Positions 12,179-24,771 of a DNA stretch of 64,000 nt are shown in pieces (position 1 is the stretch's first letter; every line of letters begins with the position of its first letter). The stretch lies in the NCBI RefSeq assembly GCF_037975245.1, contig NC_092578.1:5373001-5437000 (forward strand), in the 5' to 3' direction. The translations under genes were made by a program, and so were the position numbers. This DNA is from Apostichopus japonicus. Lineage: Eukaryota > Echinodermata > Holothuroidea > Aspidochirotida > Stichopodidae. The notes under the pieces were generated by a model. That model did no database searches and was not told the DNA's origin. It saw only the letters and a program-made list of their open reading frames with translations.

Positions 12179-14757
12179 TCAGACCAAAGAACACCTTTGC
12201 TGTTCTACTTCGTTCTCAATGTCAACAAAGGTGTCATCATCAATATTAGGAACCGTAACAATCAGTGGCATTGTGAGCCACGTGAGGACCAGGCTGGCCC
12301 CTATGCTGGGTCACCGGGCAACCCTTAATGAAGTCGTCTTTTTAACTGAATTGAATTATGAAAATGGGAATATTTTTTATATATGTAAATGTTCCCTGGA
12401 CCCCAATTGTTTTTAGCTAATTAATCATTTAATCATTTTATTTTTAAAGGGGGTTCGTTATCCAAAAACTCGATGATTTTTCCCATGAGAGTAAAAAGTA
12501 AATTTCTGAATGTACTACTCTAATATCACAATTATAGAAAAATTGTCAATAGTATACAGTAGTAAATATGGGGGATTAAAAATTGAAAAGTAAAGGGAAC
12601 TGAAAATATGAAAGAAACTCATTCTGGGTATGTATATATATATCAACCCTTTTCCAATATTATTGTGGATGTCGATAGTCAACAAACTCTAGTCAGCCTA
12701 TGCACAGTCTACATTAAACTGACTAATCATGCTTATATGGGTAGATGAGAGCGCAATAAAAATAGTCAATAATGGCGAATAAGTAAAAAGCTGAAAAGGG
12801 CGCCAGCAGTCCATTTGAGCCCCCCTGACTGTATGGACGCTCCGCCACGGCTCGGCGGAGGTTGTTCGGTTGTTCCTATAAAAGAAATTACAAAAATACG
12901 TAATAGAATTGTTATTTTTTAATAAATTGTTTTCATATCGACAATGCAGACTTATGATCAAAATGCTTATGAAAAAATATATATACTTTGAACGGTCATT
13001 CGTTTGTACTTTTATAGGTGGTGTCGTTTAACTAACTACCGCCAAATACATTGTATGGGATATATTACGTAGAAGTGTCTCTAGCCAGTGGCGTGCACAA
13101 ATTTTCAAAAGGTGATGTGGGAAGGGGAACGAGGAAGGGCAGGGGTTGGTTCCCCTGTATTATATCATTTGTTTCTAAACCACAGATTATGTAATCCGTT
13201 GATTTGATTACATGATATCTTCATACCTTGACCTGGACATACAGGTATGGACCCAGTTGTTGTAGAGAATGCTTCTGCACCGTTAATGATTTCCATAGAG
13301 GAGGCGATAACCCGGAATTCGAAAACACCATCAGAAGCCACGATGCTCGCTGGAATGGTCACGTTCACAGCGACTTGCGTTGTCGTCATAGTAACATTCG
13401 GGAAGGCACCGATATAGCTGGAATTATCCGATATTTCTAAAATAAAATGTTCATGAAAAAAATATAGCTCTCTCAATTATCAATTCTCTTGAAGAAAACT
13501 GTTACCAGTGAATTATTATTCGATATTATCGAAAATTAAAATTAAACAAAGATGAAACCTACCGCTAATTAAGAGTGAAATAATTTCGGAATAGTCCTCG
13601 TCTCCACTGGCGACATCGATGACGACTGTAGCGGAAGAATTTCCTCCGGAAATTTTGAAACAAGTCTCTTCGATGGTAAGGATCGGTAGATCTGCTTCCG
13701 GTGTGATGGATACTGGCACATCGACACTCCTGGAGACGGTGACGCCGTCTGCGTCCGTCACTGTTGCGTTCACAGTAACAGTAAATTCGCCGGAGATATC
13801 CGGGATAGGGGTAAGAACTAAGTTTTGAGCCTGTTCAGTCGGGATAATCCAGGCCTCTCCTTCGCCTAATTCTTCTCCTATGTTTGCCTCGAACAGTCCT
13901 GCGAGATTTTCCAATCGGAGCTCAATGTCATCATCGAGAGTTGGATTCACCAGCTGGACAACCAGTGGGAACTGGAATGGCATGTCTTCCACACCGAACG
14001 CCGGTGAGAAGCCAATAATCGGTGGTTCCTTTGGTGGTGTGTCTGAATTTGTTGAAAGTTGAAATTTATACAAATGCGTGTTGATAACATAATAATTTCT
14101 TCTTTGTTTCAGATTAGAGATTACTTCATTGATTTCATAACCCTATATTTAAACTAGACTGGGTACCGAGACGGAAGTTGGCTCTCCCCCAATAAATACT
14201 TGATTAAAAACACCTAAACTAGTGGTCATTTAATTTTTTCAATGCTGTAGGCATTGTAGGTATTATTGAATGCAGGGGCGTCGAGCCAAATCGGGCCCCA
14301 TATTTTGAAGCCATGGTTTCCCTTGAGTTTATTATGAAGATGAAATTAAAATATTCTTTGACACATATTGTCTCGGGCCCTCTAACTATGCAGTTGAGTC
14401 GGGGCCACGGTGTTGTAGCTCCCTGACAAGCACCCCTCCTGTCCCCTCCTCCACGTAAGCAAACCATCTCAAGCCTGGTTCTGTATACTGTTAAGACCAG
14501 TAACTGCAGTTGCCTAGTAATGTTTTGACTGTGAACATAATGAAACCGGCGGGACAGTCCCCCCCCCCCCCAACTCCTCGGCCTGTTCTCTGTCTATCTG
14601 GGGTTTTTTGTGTCATGCTCCTGGTTTGGATAATTTAAGACTGTGTCAAACTTACCTTGGCTGCAATCGTCTCCGTAGCGGCCCTCAATACACTGACATA
14701 AGTTATTGTTAGTGCAATTACCAGCCCCAGAACAGTTGTTGACACCTGCGCAAGACA
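12179..14757 (-). CDS. C-terminal region of the giant protein: EGF repeat, cadherin-like modules, tail (exons 28-31)
   Basis: Exon 14656-14757 encodes one six-cysteine EGF repeat (CAGVNNCSGAGNC then LCQCIEGRYGDDC); the acceptor after 14757 was preferred to one 12 bp further in because it retains the first cysteine. Exon 13563-14042 encodes a cadherin-like beta segment (PAFGVEDMPF, TVTVNATVTDADGVTVSRSV) and the start of another, completed by 13227-13436 (IVASDGVFEFRVIASSM, SIPVCPG). The last exon (12179-12300) adds ASLVLTWLTMPLIVTVPN and an acidic tail ending CSLV, with TGA at 12179-12181. It fits in phase, but is supported only by splice sites and frame. If the donor at 13227 is not used, exon 30 reads through to a TGA near 13165. 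Confidence 0.68.
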
Positions 14758-17700
14758 CTGTTTGGTAACAAGGGGGAGAAAAGCAACGTTCAACTACTAA
14801 TTTACTTTCTACAGCAGAGATTTTTCTATGATAAAAAGGCCTAGACGTGATCAACACAGGCAAAAGACATGCGGAACTAGAAGAGTGTAATAAAGAAAAA
14901 TCGTTATGCAGGGAGGGGGAGGGGCAAACATGTGCACTATTTAACTTATATTGTACCGTTGCGTGGTACTGATCAACATCGTTGAACCCACGCGCTGGAA
15001 GGAAGCCTCTAGTTGCCGTGAAGTTCTGTGGTATATGACATTACCGGAGCAGTTGAACTGCTTGGAAGCGCAGTAATGAGAAATGTAAGTGTGGAATGAT
15101 ACAAATCTCTTGAGCGACGGCCATGATGGTGTACCGGCATTCTTGCATACAATTATGAAACTGTCATGGATAGACGTGCTTTAGATAAGCCGTGCTAAAG
15201 CATCAATGACGTCATCCTGAATGCCTTCATTATAGTATAGATACAGGCATATGCCAAATAGGATGATATCTTCAGTCTTTAATATATAAATAATTATATA
15301 TATATTTAGAAAATACATAGCCTAATTAAAATTGAATTGAATTTATTAATTTTTAAAAAATTAAAAAATATAATTATAAAATCACGTAGAGGTTGACCAA
15401 CCCGAGAAGTCAAGTTTCATGAGTTTTATAAATCAGACGACATTTACGCTTTTTAGTGTCTGCGTCTTCGACAAATACGGTTAGGCCCTATTAATAAAAT
15501 TACAATTCTCGATCTCCATTTTTTTTTTGTGAAAGTGTAATAACGGAACAATTTACAGAACATGGTTTGCCTAAATGATAATAAAGGATTTCAAATCAGA
15601 GATGAAAATAAACACTGAAGCGAGAGAGACAGATAGAAAGTACTAGGATAAAATCCAAATTATATGCACTGCTTGAAAGTGTGCTCATGAAGTCATGAAC
15701 TAAGATTTCAAGGAGCAATATTTAGAGCAAGAGAACTCGTGAGTTTCGGACAGCGTACAGCGAATTTGTGGGAAAGTGGGAAAGAGTGTAAGGAAAAGCC
15801 AATAATGCATAGAGAAGGAAAATGTATTATTAATAGAATCATCGTTACAACAAGATTGAGTCCTATATAGATTATGTTTAGAAAGTGATGATAGAGAAGA
15901 AATTTGATAAAACTAAGGTAAATTCCAAAATGGTCGGAATATATCAGTTTTGATTTTCTCTTTAGGCTTATATTGAACTGGAAAGGATTTGTTTTCGTTG
16001 TTTTTGTGTGAACATGCACTTACCTTCCGCGAAGGGAAAGATGACCGTCAGCGATGACGCACCCCTAGCCGCCGACCGGAAATTACCGACGTTATCTTCA
16101 GGTTGTAGGACAAGTTTATAAGTTGCACCACTAGGCACATCTAACACGACTGTCCGTTCGTTAGATGCACATGACTTCAAGAAACTGAGCTTGCCATCTA
16201 TATAGCGGAGGAAACCAAAAATGCAAGGAAGTCATTTAGTGTAAAGTATAGGTTTCTAGCGATAAAGTTGAGCTAACAAATTGAATCAATCCTCAACTCA
16301 CGACATGCACATGCAGCATTAACAACTAATTCCAAGTTTGTATTTTACAGGCCTCTGAATGCTATAATCGGAAGTAGTATCAGCCTAGTGGTAGAAGTAG
16401 GTATAGGAGACGTGAGGAGTGACGTCAATAATGTTATTTCGTTTAATACACTTTGTTAGTTTGATATGAGCCACAAAAAAAAATCAATCAAACAAAATAA
16501 GGGTTCAGTGACCCATCAGTTATGAAGAGATGGAGAGAGTGACCAAATTGAACAGGATAAAGTAATGAAATCAGGAGGAGAAGATGGAACTGGCTAGGAC
16601 ATGTGCTGCAAAAAGACAGGGCAGGCAACAAGTACATAGCCCTGGGATGGACCCCAGAAGGTTGAAGAGCAAGAGGAAGGCCTAAAACAACATGGCGGAG
16701 GACAGTAGAGAAAGAGAGGAGGAGAGCAGGCTGGAATAGTTGGAACGAAGCCAGGACAACAGCAGCGAACAGGAAGACGTGGAGGGAAGACGTCTCGGCC
16801 TTGTGTGCCTCTTGGCACAGAGAGCGTTAAGAACATGAAATATGATAATCGTAGTTCATTTCTGCATGTACATTCGTTTAACGATACATCATCACAAACT
16901 ATGAATGTCAAACGAATAGATAGTCTTGCTGCAAAACTGGAGACAATGTGCGTTTTAATTATTTATATAAAGTCTGGCAATTTTCGTGACATAACATGGT
17001 CTCATTAAGATGCGTCGAATGTTTCACTTATATAGTTTTAAGTCTACGAAATTGAAATGAATTGGTGATGATCAACGTTACCGGTATCGGAGTAAATGTT
17101 AGTAGTTTTTACACCGGCTCCTACGTCATTCAGTTCGAAAGAGAGCGCGAGAATGCCAGAGCTGATGACGTCATCGACTACACTGATATTGGATGCAACA
17201 GGAGAATCTCTGTCGATCTGATTAAAGGAAAGAGTACAAACTTGAATCAACTTGTCTTTGAAAGTTGCACTTCCTAACATAGACGGAGATGTAAAAACAT
17301 ACGAGAGATGGTAACACGTGTTATTATTTGTATACTATGAATCATATATATATATATATGATTCATGATATACAAATAATAACACGTGTTACCATCTCTC
17401 GTATGTTATATATATATATATATATATATGACTCATAAGATACAAATAAGGAGTACTGTTTTAGAAATTATATTGGAATGTTCGGTCCACCTGGGACCTT
17501 CATCAGCAAAATTGGCAGTGCCGAATGAAAAGTACAAAATGTAACAAAATTGAAAGTATGACGCTAGATAAGTGTGATTGGCACTGATGGAATTAGTACC
17601 AAATAAACCATGACTACACAGTAAGCGGATTAAGGAGCACAGAATAGGAAGAACGGATTACAAATATTTGTGGAACTAGTAGTTATTTAGTGGTCCCAAG

Positions 17701-20700
17701 TCTTTGTTGAGGCCGGTGATGTGGGACTTAATACGAATGATCCAAACCATTTCTTTCCGTACAGTTCCAGACTTGCAGTTAGAAGCAATTTAAATACATT
17801 TTAGGTTGTTGAGAGAAATTATGTGAAGATTTAAATATTCCGAAAGGAGGTATTCTGTAAAATTTTCAAGAATTGACTAAAAATCAATTCGTTATTCTTT
17901 TGATTTTTTTAGGTGTATACACGTGTAGTTTCTTTATAATATATTATACTAATTAAATATTCAACTGATGACAAAAAATGTAGATTGTCGAAAATATTGA
18001 ATAGAAATACAAATTAATGTCATTAACATATCATTTCAAATCAGAACGAAGTGTGTTGCTAGTGCATGTGCATCTCAGTATTCATACTTCTTCCGTTAAT
18101 CTTCAATGTACATTACCGTGTTAAAGATAGCTTCAGTATCAATTGGATCGTTGTTATCAAACACTATCCTAGCCTCAGCGTCAATAACGTCGTACGTTTT
18201 GGACGACGAACGAGGCCGCACAGAGTACGTCACAAAGCCTTCTCCGTCAGTTCCATTTTCCATGTTTGGTGGCAGAAAACCGATTCCGGGATCGACTGGA
18301 GGCTGACCTGTCCATATATTGGTATAAAGTATCATTTCAATGAGTTTTAATTGTCTTTTAACACTGTAGTAACACTCACATTATGGATCACTTGAAACCC
18401 TCATTACATAGGCTACCATGTAGACATTTTGACGAGGCTGTTACAAGTTTTGCCCTTTTCGGGCAAAGGAGAAGGGAAGGAAGGAAGGAAGGTAAATGAG
18501 AACCAGAGCAATGAAGAGGGGGAGGGGAGGGGTATTGGGAGTCGAAGGAGATGCAGCATGGGTGCCTTACACATGCACGACTGATTTATCTACATGATCG
18601 GTGCTTCCAAAATCTTGAATCAGGAATCAAGTCGACAGTTACAAAATCTATCAAAAGTTAGATTGGGAACGATAATTGTTTCTTGAGTCCTGGAATGGTG
18701 TTTTCAATGCCTTTTTATTTTTACTGTTTTGATAGATATTTAAAGCTCATTCATATATTCACAGGCTAGTTTCTGTTATAGCATATATAGTTGATCGTGC
18801 ACCTAATAACTTAGCCGGAGCATTTAATTACACTGACCTGTGTCAGGATTCAGTGTTTGAAGTTCCCACGTAGCTCTTCTGTTGACAAAATCGAGTCCAG
18901 CCGTAACCCGAACGACATATTCTCGATCATCGTCGAATTGAAGCGTCGTCTTAATAAAGGCAAAAGAGAAAGACAAATTATGAAGAAGAAGGAAAAATAT
19001 TAGTTCACAAAAGAAATGAGCTTACACAACAAGTGAAAATCCACTTTTCAGAAAATGACGTAACCTCGTGTGGTTATGGCGCATCAATAACATGCGACAT
19101 GATTGCCGACATGATTAGGCTGCCCTGTTTGGCATTGGATATGTACCAAAAAAACGTTCGCCCAATTTGCCATGTGAGTACGCATATATAAGAGAGGTTA
19201 TGTATGAATACTTATAACACTGACAGTTATCTTATAGTGAGCAAACAGAGAAAAGGAAAATGCGTACAGGTATGCATGATCTAAAATCTGCAGATCTAAC
19301 TTTTATTTTCGTGAGTCCTTCAGATCAATATACTTTCATGCGAATAATAATTGTAAAACCTAAACGTCATTTACTCGCAACGCGGAAAAGAACATCGGTA
19401 CGGTCAGAGCATTTAAAAAAAAAATTAATTGTGATGAAATTGCCATGATTATCTTATATTATAAAATACCTGTAATAACGAACTCGTAGAGCCGAGTTCG
19501 AATGTAAAGTTGCCAAATCCGAAATTACCCAGACGAAACGTTGCTATGTCGACATCGTCATCCAAAAATGTGTCGATGGTCACCAGTTGGGCAGGTGCCG
19601 TTGCATTTGCCATGTTTTCAAACCTTATACGATATTCAAGAGTATCGTCTGCTGCAATGAATCGTGCATCGCCGAATCCAGACGGTCCTATAATGTCATT
19701 CTGCAAATGATAGTATAAGAGTATTAACTAAAACTGTGATCCGCTCACAGATTTTCTACCGGTCATAGCTATAGTTCATAATAATGGTGGGCTTTCGTTT
19801 CAATTTGTTCGATCGTTATAGTGCTGACGTACATTGGTCAATAGTGTTGGGCTCCCGACCAACGGTATGTTGTCAGAGCTAGGAGCATATTGTAAGCACA
19901 AAATGGTCAGCTAGATTTCTATTTGTTTTGTAACGACATTCAGTTCTTAATGTAGTTTGTTGAAAAGAATTTATCTGTAGTTCTTCGAAACGACTAGGCC
20001 TATATGTGTTTTCTCTTTTCTGTAAATGTTACAGATCTTGTAGAAGAATTAAGTATATCAAAGGAAATGATGGATGTCGTTAGTGAGATCTTCAAAGCAG
20101 CAACGTTCCGATGTTGTACATCGCTTGCAAAGTCTCGAAAACGGTACACAGGAACTTAAAGCAAATTTCAACTGAATGCAAAGACTGTCAGGCTGCCTTA
20201 CTCATAGGTCTTAAAGGGCATGAAGACTTTGGAATTTTTTTGCATTTCCAGGTGGCCTCAGATGCAATTTGGTGCAATATAGCACACTTCAACACCCACT
20301 CCATTTTGTAAAGAATTTTGCATTTTCACCTGGCCTTAGATGCAATTTGGTGCTTCAAATGAGATTTTTTTCTCATTTGGAAATGAAAAAGGGGTTTTCT
20401 GACTTGCGGAGCGGGGGGGCGGAACGATACTTCCGCCCCCCATATTTTTCACTGGGGGGGCTGGCGCCCCCCAGCCCCCCCGGTTCCTACGCCCTTGCTA
20501 GTGTATACAGTCAGTACATACAGCTGCGGTCAATACCAACAGCACAGTGTACAAACGATACAGCGACGGACATCTCGGGTCCAGCTAGAGATAACAAGGT
20601 ATCATATTTCATTACTGTCTGCACATTGTAGCGACAAGAGAAAAAATTCACTCGCAAGCAACGGAAAGTTAACTTATTAAAGATGGCGGCACGCTGTTTG

Positions 20701-23700
20701 GGGCGAGTCTTCAATGCCTTTAACCATTGATTTATCCTTTAATATACTAGCACGAAGAAGAGGGAGAGCACAGCATGGGTATTAATAGAAAGTTAAAATA
20801 GTTTACGGGATCAATAGAGCGAACCCAGCGAAGTTCATCTTCAAATTCGTCTATTCCGTCGACACCCATCCTCCTCTCATCTTCTTTTTCAGGTTTCTTT
20901 CCTACAAGATACAAAATCACCATGCAACAATCATCAAATCAAGACGCCGTGGAAGACTTCATGCGTAGCCTCTTCATGCACGTTGGCTTTTTGCCCATGT
21001 ATTTGCACGGTTTTAGTTAAGCTATCCTGTCATTCTTTTGGCTCTGTTTAGAATATAATAAATGGTTTGAAATATACGCCTAATTATTACCTCCTGTAAA
21101 GAAAATATAGCATTTCCGGTGTTGACCTATATATCACTAAACCACGCAATGTCAAAAGGCAACCAGAATATTTTTATTCAAAGAGGCAATCTTTCTTAAT
21201 GATATTATTAGTAAATGTTTGCAACGTTTAAGGAACTGAGTGGTTCTTTGGTGTCAACATTTGAAAACAAAACACATTCCAAAAGTCCTGGCCACCTCGA
21301 TAGTTTGAAATAAAGATGATATTTTAACATCAATATATTAAAACATAACATGCAGTAGTTACCTGGGAACAAATGTGCTTCACCAATTTTCGCAGTAACT
21401 TTCGCCGCTGTTGACAAGTAGGATTTGGAAGTTGCTAACGAAGCTACCCCACCAATCACTCCATGGCTAAGCGTTGAATATGAATTAAATTCTGCGTCAG
21501 AAAAAAGGGCTGTCGATACATCTCCTAAAGCATTTCCGACAAACTCTTCCGTAAACTTTTGTCCTCTTTCGGAACTTACTAATCTCCGAGCTCGAGAGCC
21601 TGTTCGACCAAAGAAGCGGCGTGTGGATCTTAGAAAGTTTGAATTAAATGCTCGTGTTAATGGCACCCTCGAAACGGCATTTCGCAATAACCCATTCAGC
21701 CTCGGAGCCAACCCGACAACTTTTCCAAGCGGTACTGCACCTGTTACAGCAGCCCAAGCTGCACCTTCCCAAGTTAGGCTTTGACAGGCTACTGTTTGTG
21801 AAACTGCGTAAGTTCCTAATCCAACAACCGCTCCAATAGCAGCTTTACCAATGGCAGGTAAGAATGGTAGAAGAAACGCTAATGTTCCTTCTGGATCGAC
21901 AAAGGAATATGGATTGTTCTTTGCATAGAGGTACAAATTTCTGGGAGATCCTTCGAAACCGAAGACATCTGGTGAAACGAATCGCCCAATCTTTGCATTA
22001 TATAGGCGGGTTCTGGTAAGATAAAGCCCACTTTCTCTCAAGGATAGTACTCCGAATTGACCAGAGAACTTGAAGAGATTGTTAGATTTACCGGATCGTT
22101 GTATGATATTTCCGAATGGATCGTATGAAAATGAAGATACCACTGCACCACGTGCATCGACAATGTCTGCCACGGCTCTATAAAATAAAATATAAAACGT
22201 TCATCAACTAACCAGGGATCATTGCTACGAACATATTGTACTTCAATCATAATCAATGACAGAAGATATATGCAGGCAATTCTGCATGATAGCAAATGTA
22301 AATCCAAAGCAAACATTCACTTTCAACTTAATGTATAACGCATTGTAAGCAGTAAACTACTTTGAACTAAAGGACTAAAACAAAAAGCATTTCTGTACTC
22401 ATTATGTGTACTAAAAAAGACATCTTTTCTACCACCCGGCAGTCAGTGGCCGTTTTGCTCAATTACGCATTATACCTAATCGATCCTCTTTGGGTTGTGT
22501 GTCCCATAATGCTGTAACGTAGTCCCGGCACTGTTCTGTCCAAGGCCATTTCTCTCTTATATCATTCCAGGACGTACAACCTAGCTTCTTGAAGTACGCA
22601 TTAGATGTGTATTTTGCATGTGGAATCGGAGACACCATTAGATATCACAGATATGAAGATAGAGTGTTTGGGAGCAAATAACCCACCGTAAGAGATAGTA
22701 TACTAACCCCACGCCGTCGAAATTGTAGAAGAAAAAGTCACTCCCTTCTTGGTAGCCGACAAGACCAATGTTAGATGCATGGAAATAGTTTATTGATTTA
22801 TCTTCCGACACCTTGAAATGAAAGGCAACAAAAAGTTCACTGCTATGTCATTACGAAACAACAGGCATGAAGTAAACTGTATTCTTGGAAAAATAATGTT
22901 GACATGAAAGTAAAGGGGTGTTTAATGTCACGTAAGTTGTGTGGTGATATGATCGTTAAAAGTATCATATTATATTTTATTATATGGTGTCTTTGAGCAA
23001 AATCTAGGCTTATTTATAGTCCATGCATGGAAAAGATTTGAGCTTTGTTAACGTTTATTTAGCTGTTCTGTTCTTCAAGATCATCCAGCTTTAATGTATG
23101 CTAAATCACTGTAATGCTCCATTACTGGTTAATTGATGACCTATGTGCCCCAATAAAATGTTAATGTTCATCCATTGTCTTATGAATGATAAAAATTCAA
23201 TCGAATCATGTTCTGATTCAAATATGAAACAGAGCCCCGCGCCCACTTTTATTCTCCTCTGGGGTCCTAAGAACATTCCTGCAGTTGATATACTCTTAAT
23301 TAACATTGATAAAATAATTACCTCGATTAATACGTTCGCGTCAATTTCTCCAAACAGATCCATGTAGTAGCGTGTGCTTACCCCAGCGCAGATTGTTTCG
23401 TGTAAAACACCCATCGCGTTGTAATTATACACGCAATCTTCACCACCCATTTGGGATGATGCTGTTATCTGATTGTACACATTAAATTCATAACTAGCAG
23501 AACTGATTGTGTCTTGCATTTCAATGATATTTCCATTTTCATCGTTCATAACTGCCACGTCTCCGATCTGCTCATATTGGTTAAGACTGTTGACAACATA
23601 TGAGGTTACATCACCATTTACATCCATGGATCGACGATTACCGGCACCATCATAAGCAATGCTCACTTCATTTCCCTGAGGATCACTCCAGGAACGAATC

Positions 23701-24722
23701 TGATCAGCGCCGTCGTAGCGAACGTTCCATGTTCCCTGGGTAGTATTGATTTCTTGCCTAAGAAATCGTTGATTGTAGCCATAATCAAATTGAGAGACAA
23801 CAGTAGATCCGCAGAAATTCAAAACTCGGGTAAGAATTGATCCACCTGTCTTATAGGCATAGGATGTTTCACATCCGTTTGGAAATGTTCGCTTAGAAAT
23901 AGGACCACGCTGATCATATTCAACATTAACGAGGTTTAATCCAGTTTGCCCATCTGTAACATTGATAACGCGATTGAGCGTATCATAGGAATACTTGGAA
24001 TGGTAGCCCTCGCCATCACGGATAGCTATTCGTCTGTCCTGATCATCATAATCGTAGGTGAAGGTTTTGCCGTCTGGGTACTGCACCGTTCTTGGCGCAC
24101 CAGAAGATGTATATGTTATCTTGATAGTGCCGACACCATTTGTGGCTTCAGTCACTAAACCTCTGTCATTGTACATGAAGAATACATCATCGTCTTGCTC
24201 ATTGGCTCTTTCAACGGTAATCCCTTCCTCGTTTACTTGAAAGGATGATGTTAATCCGTTTCGATCACGCCCTCCAACCAAAAATCCGTTTTCGTCGAAG
24301 GTTCTGTTTTCAAATGTACCATCTGGATAAACAATTGATGCAGTATTCGTTTCCTCGTCAAGATTGTATTCATACCGGTTATTATTCCCATCTATATACT
24401 CAGTAAAAGGCTGGAAAGATGTTCTAGTGAATGTAATTACGTCGTCATTACCATCGTAGACACGATGGATATTTTGTTCGATATCGTACTCGCGTCTCTC
24501 GGCAACCTGAAATATTGAAGAAGAAAAAGTATTCACAATTATTTGTAGTTCATCAATGAATTGTCCAATTTAATGGTGCAATATTGTTTTTTATCAGTTT
24601 AGAGTTTATATATTTTTCAACAAAGATAAAAACAAATATTGCTAGTTGTAATATAATGAAAGTATAAATTGCTTTGGTTTATGCCTTAAAGGAAAGACAT
24701 AGCTAGACCATTAAGCTTTTTT

Positions 24723-24771
<49 letters not shown>

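Noticed and set aside
12179-20901. A separate gene downstream of the RHS gene
   Set aside because: Phases continue across the 21363/20901 and 20807/19700 introns, the joined motif matches one bacterial module, and there is no start codon context or signal peptide at 20.9 kb.
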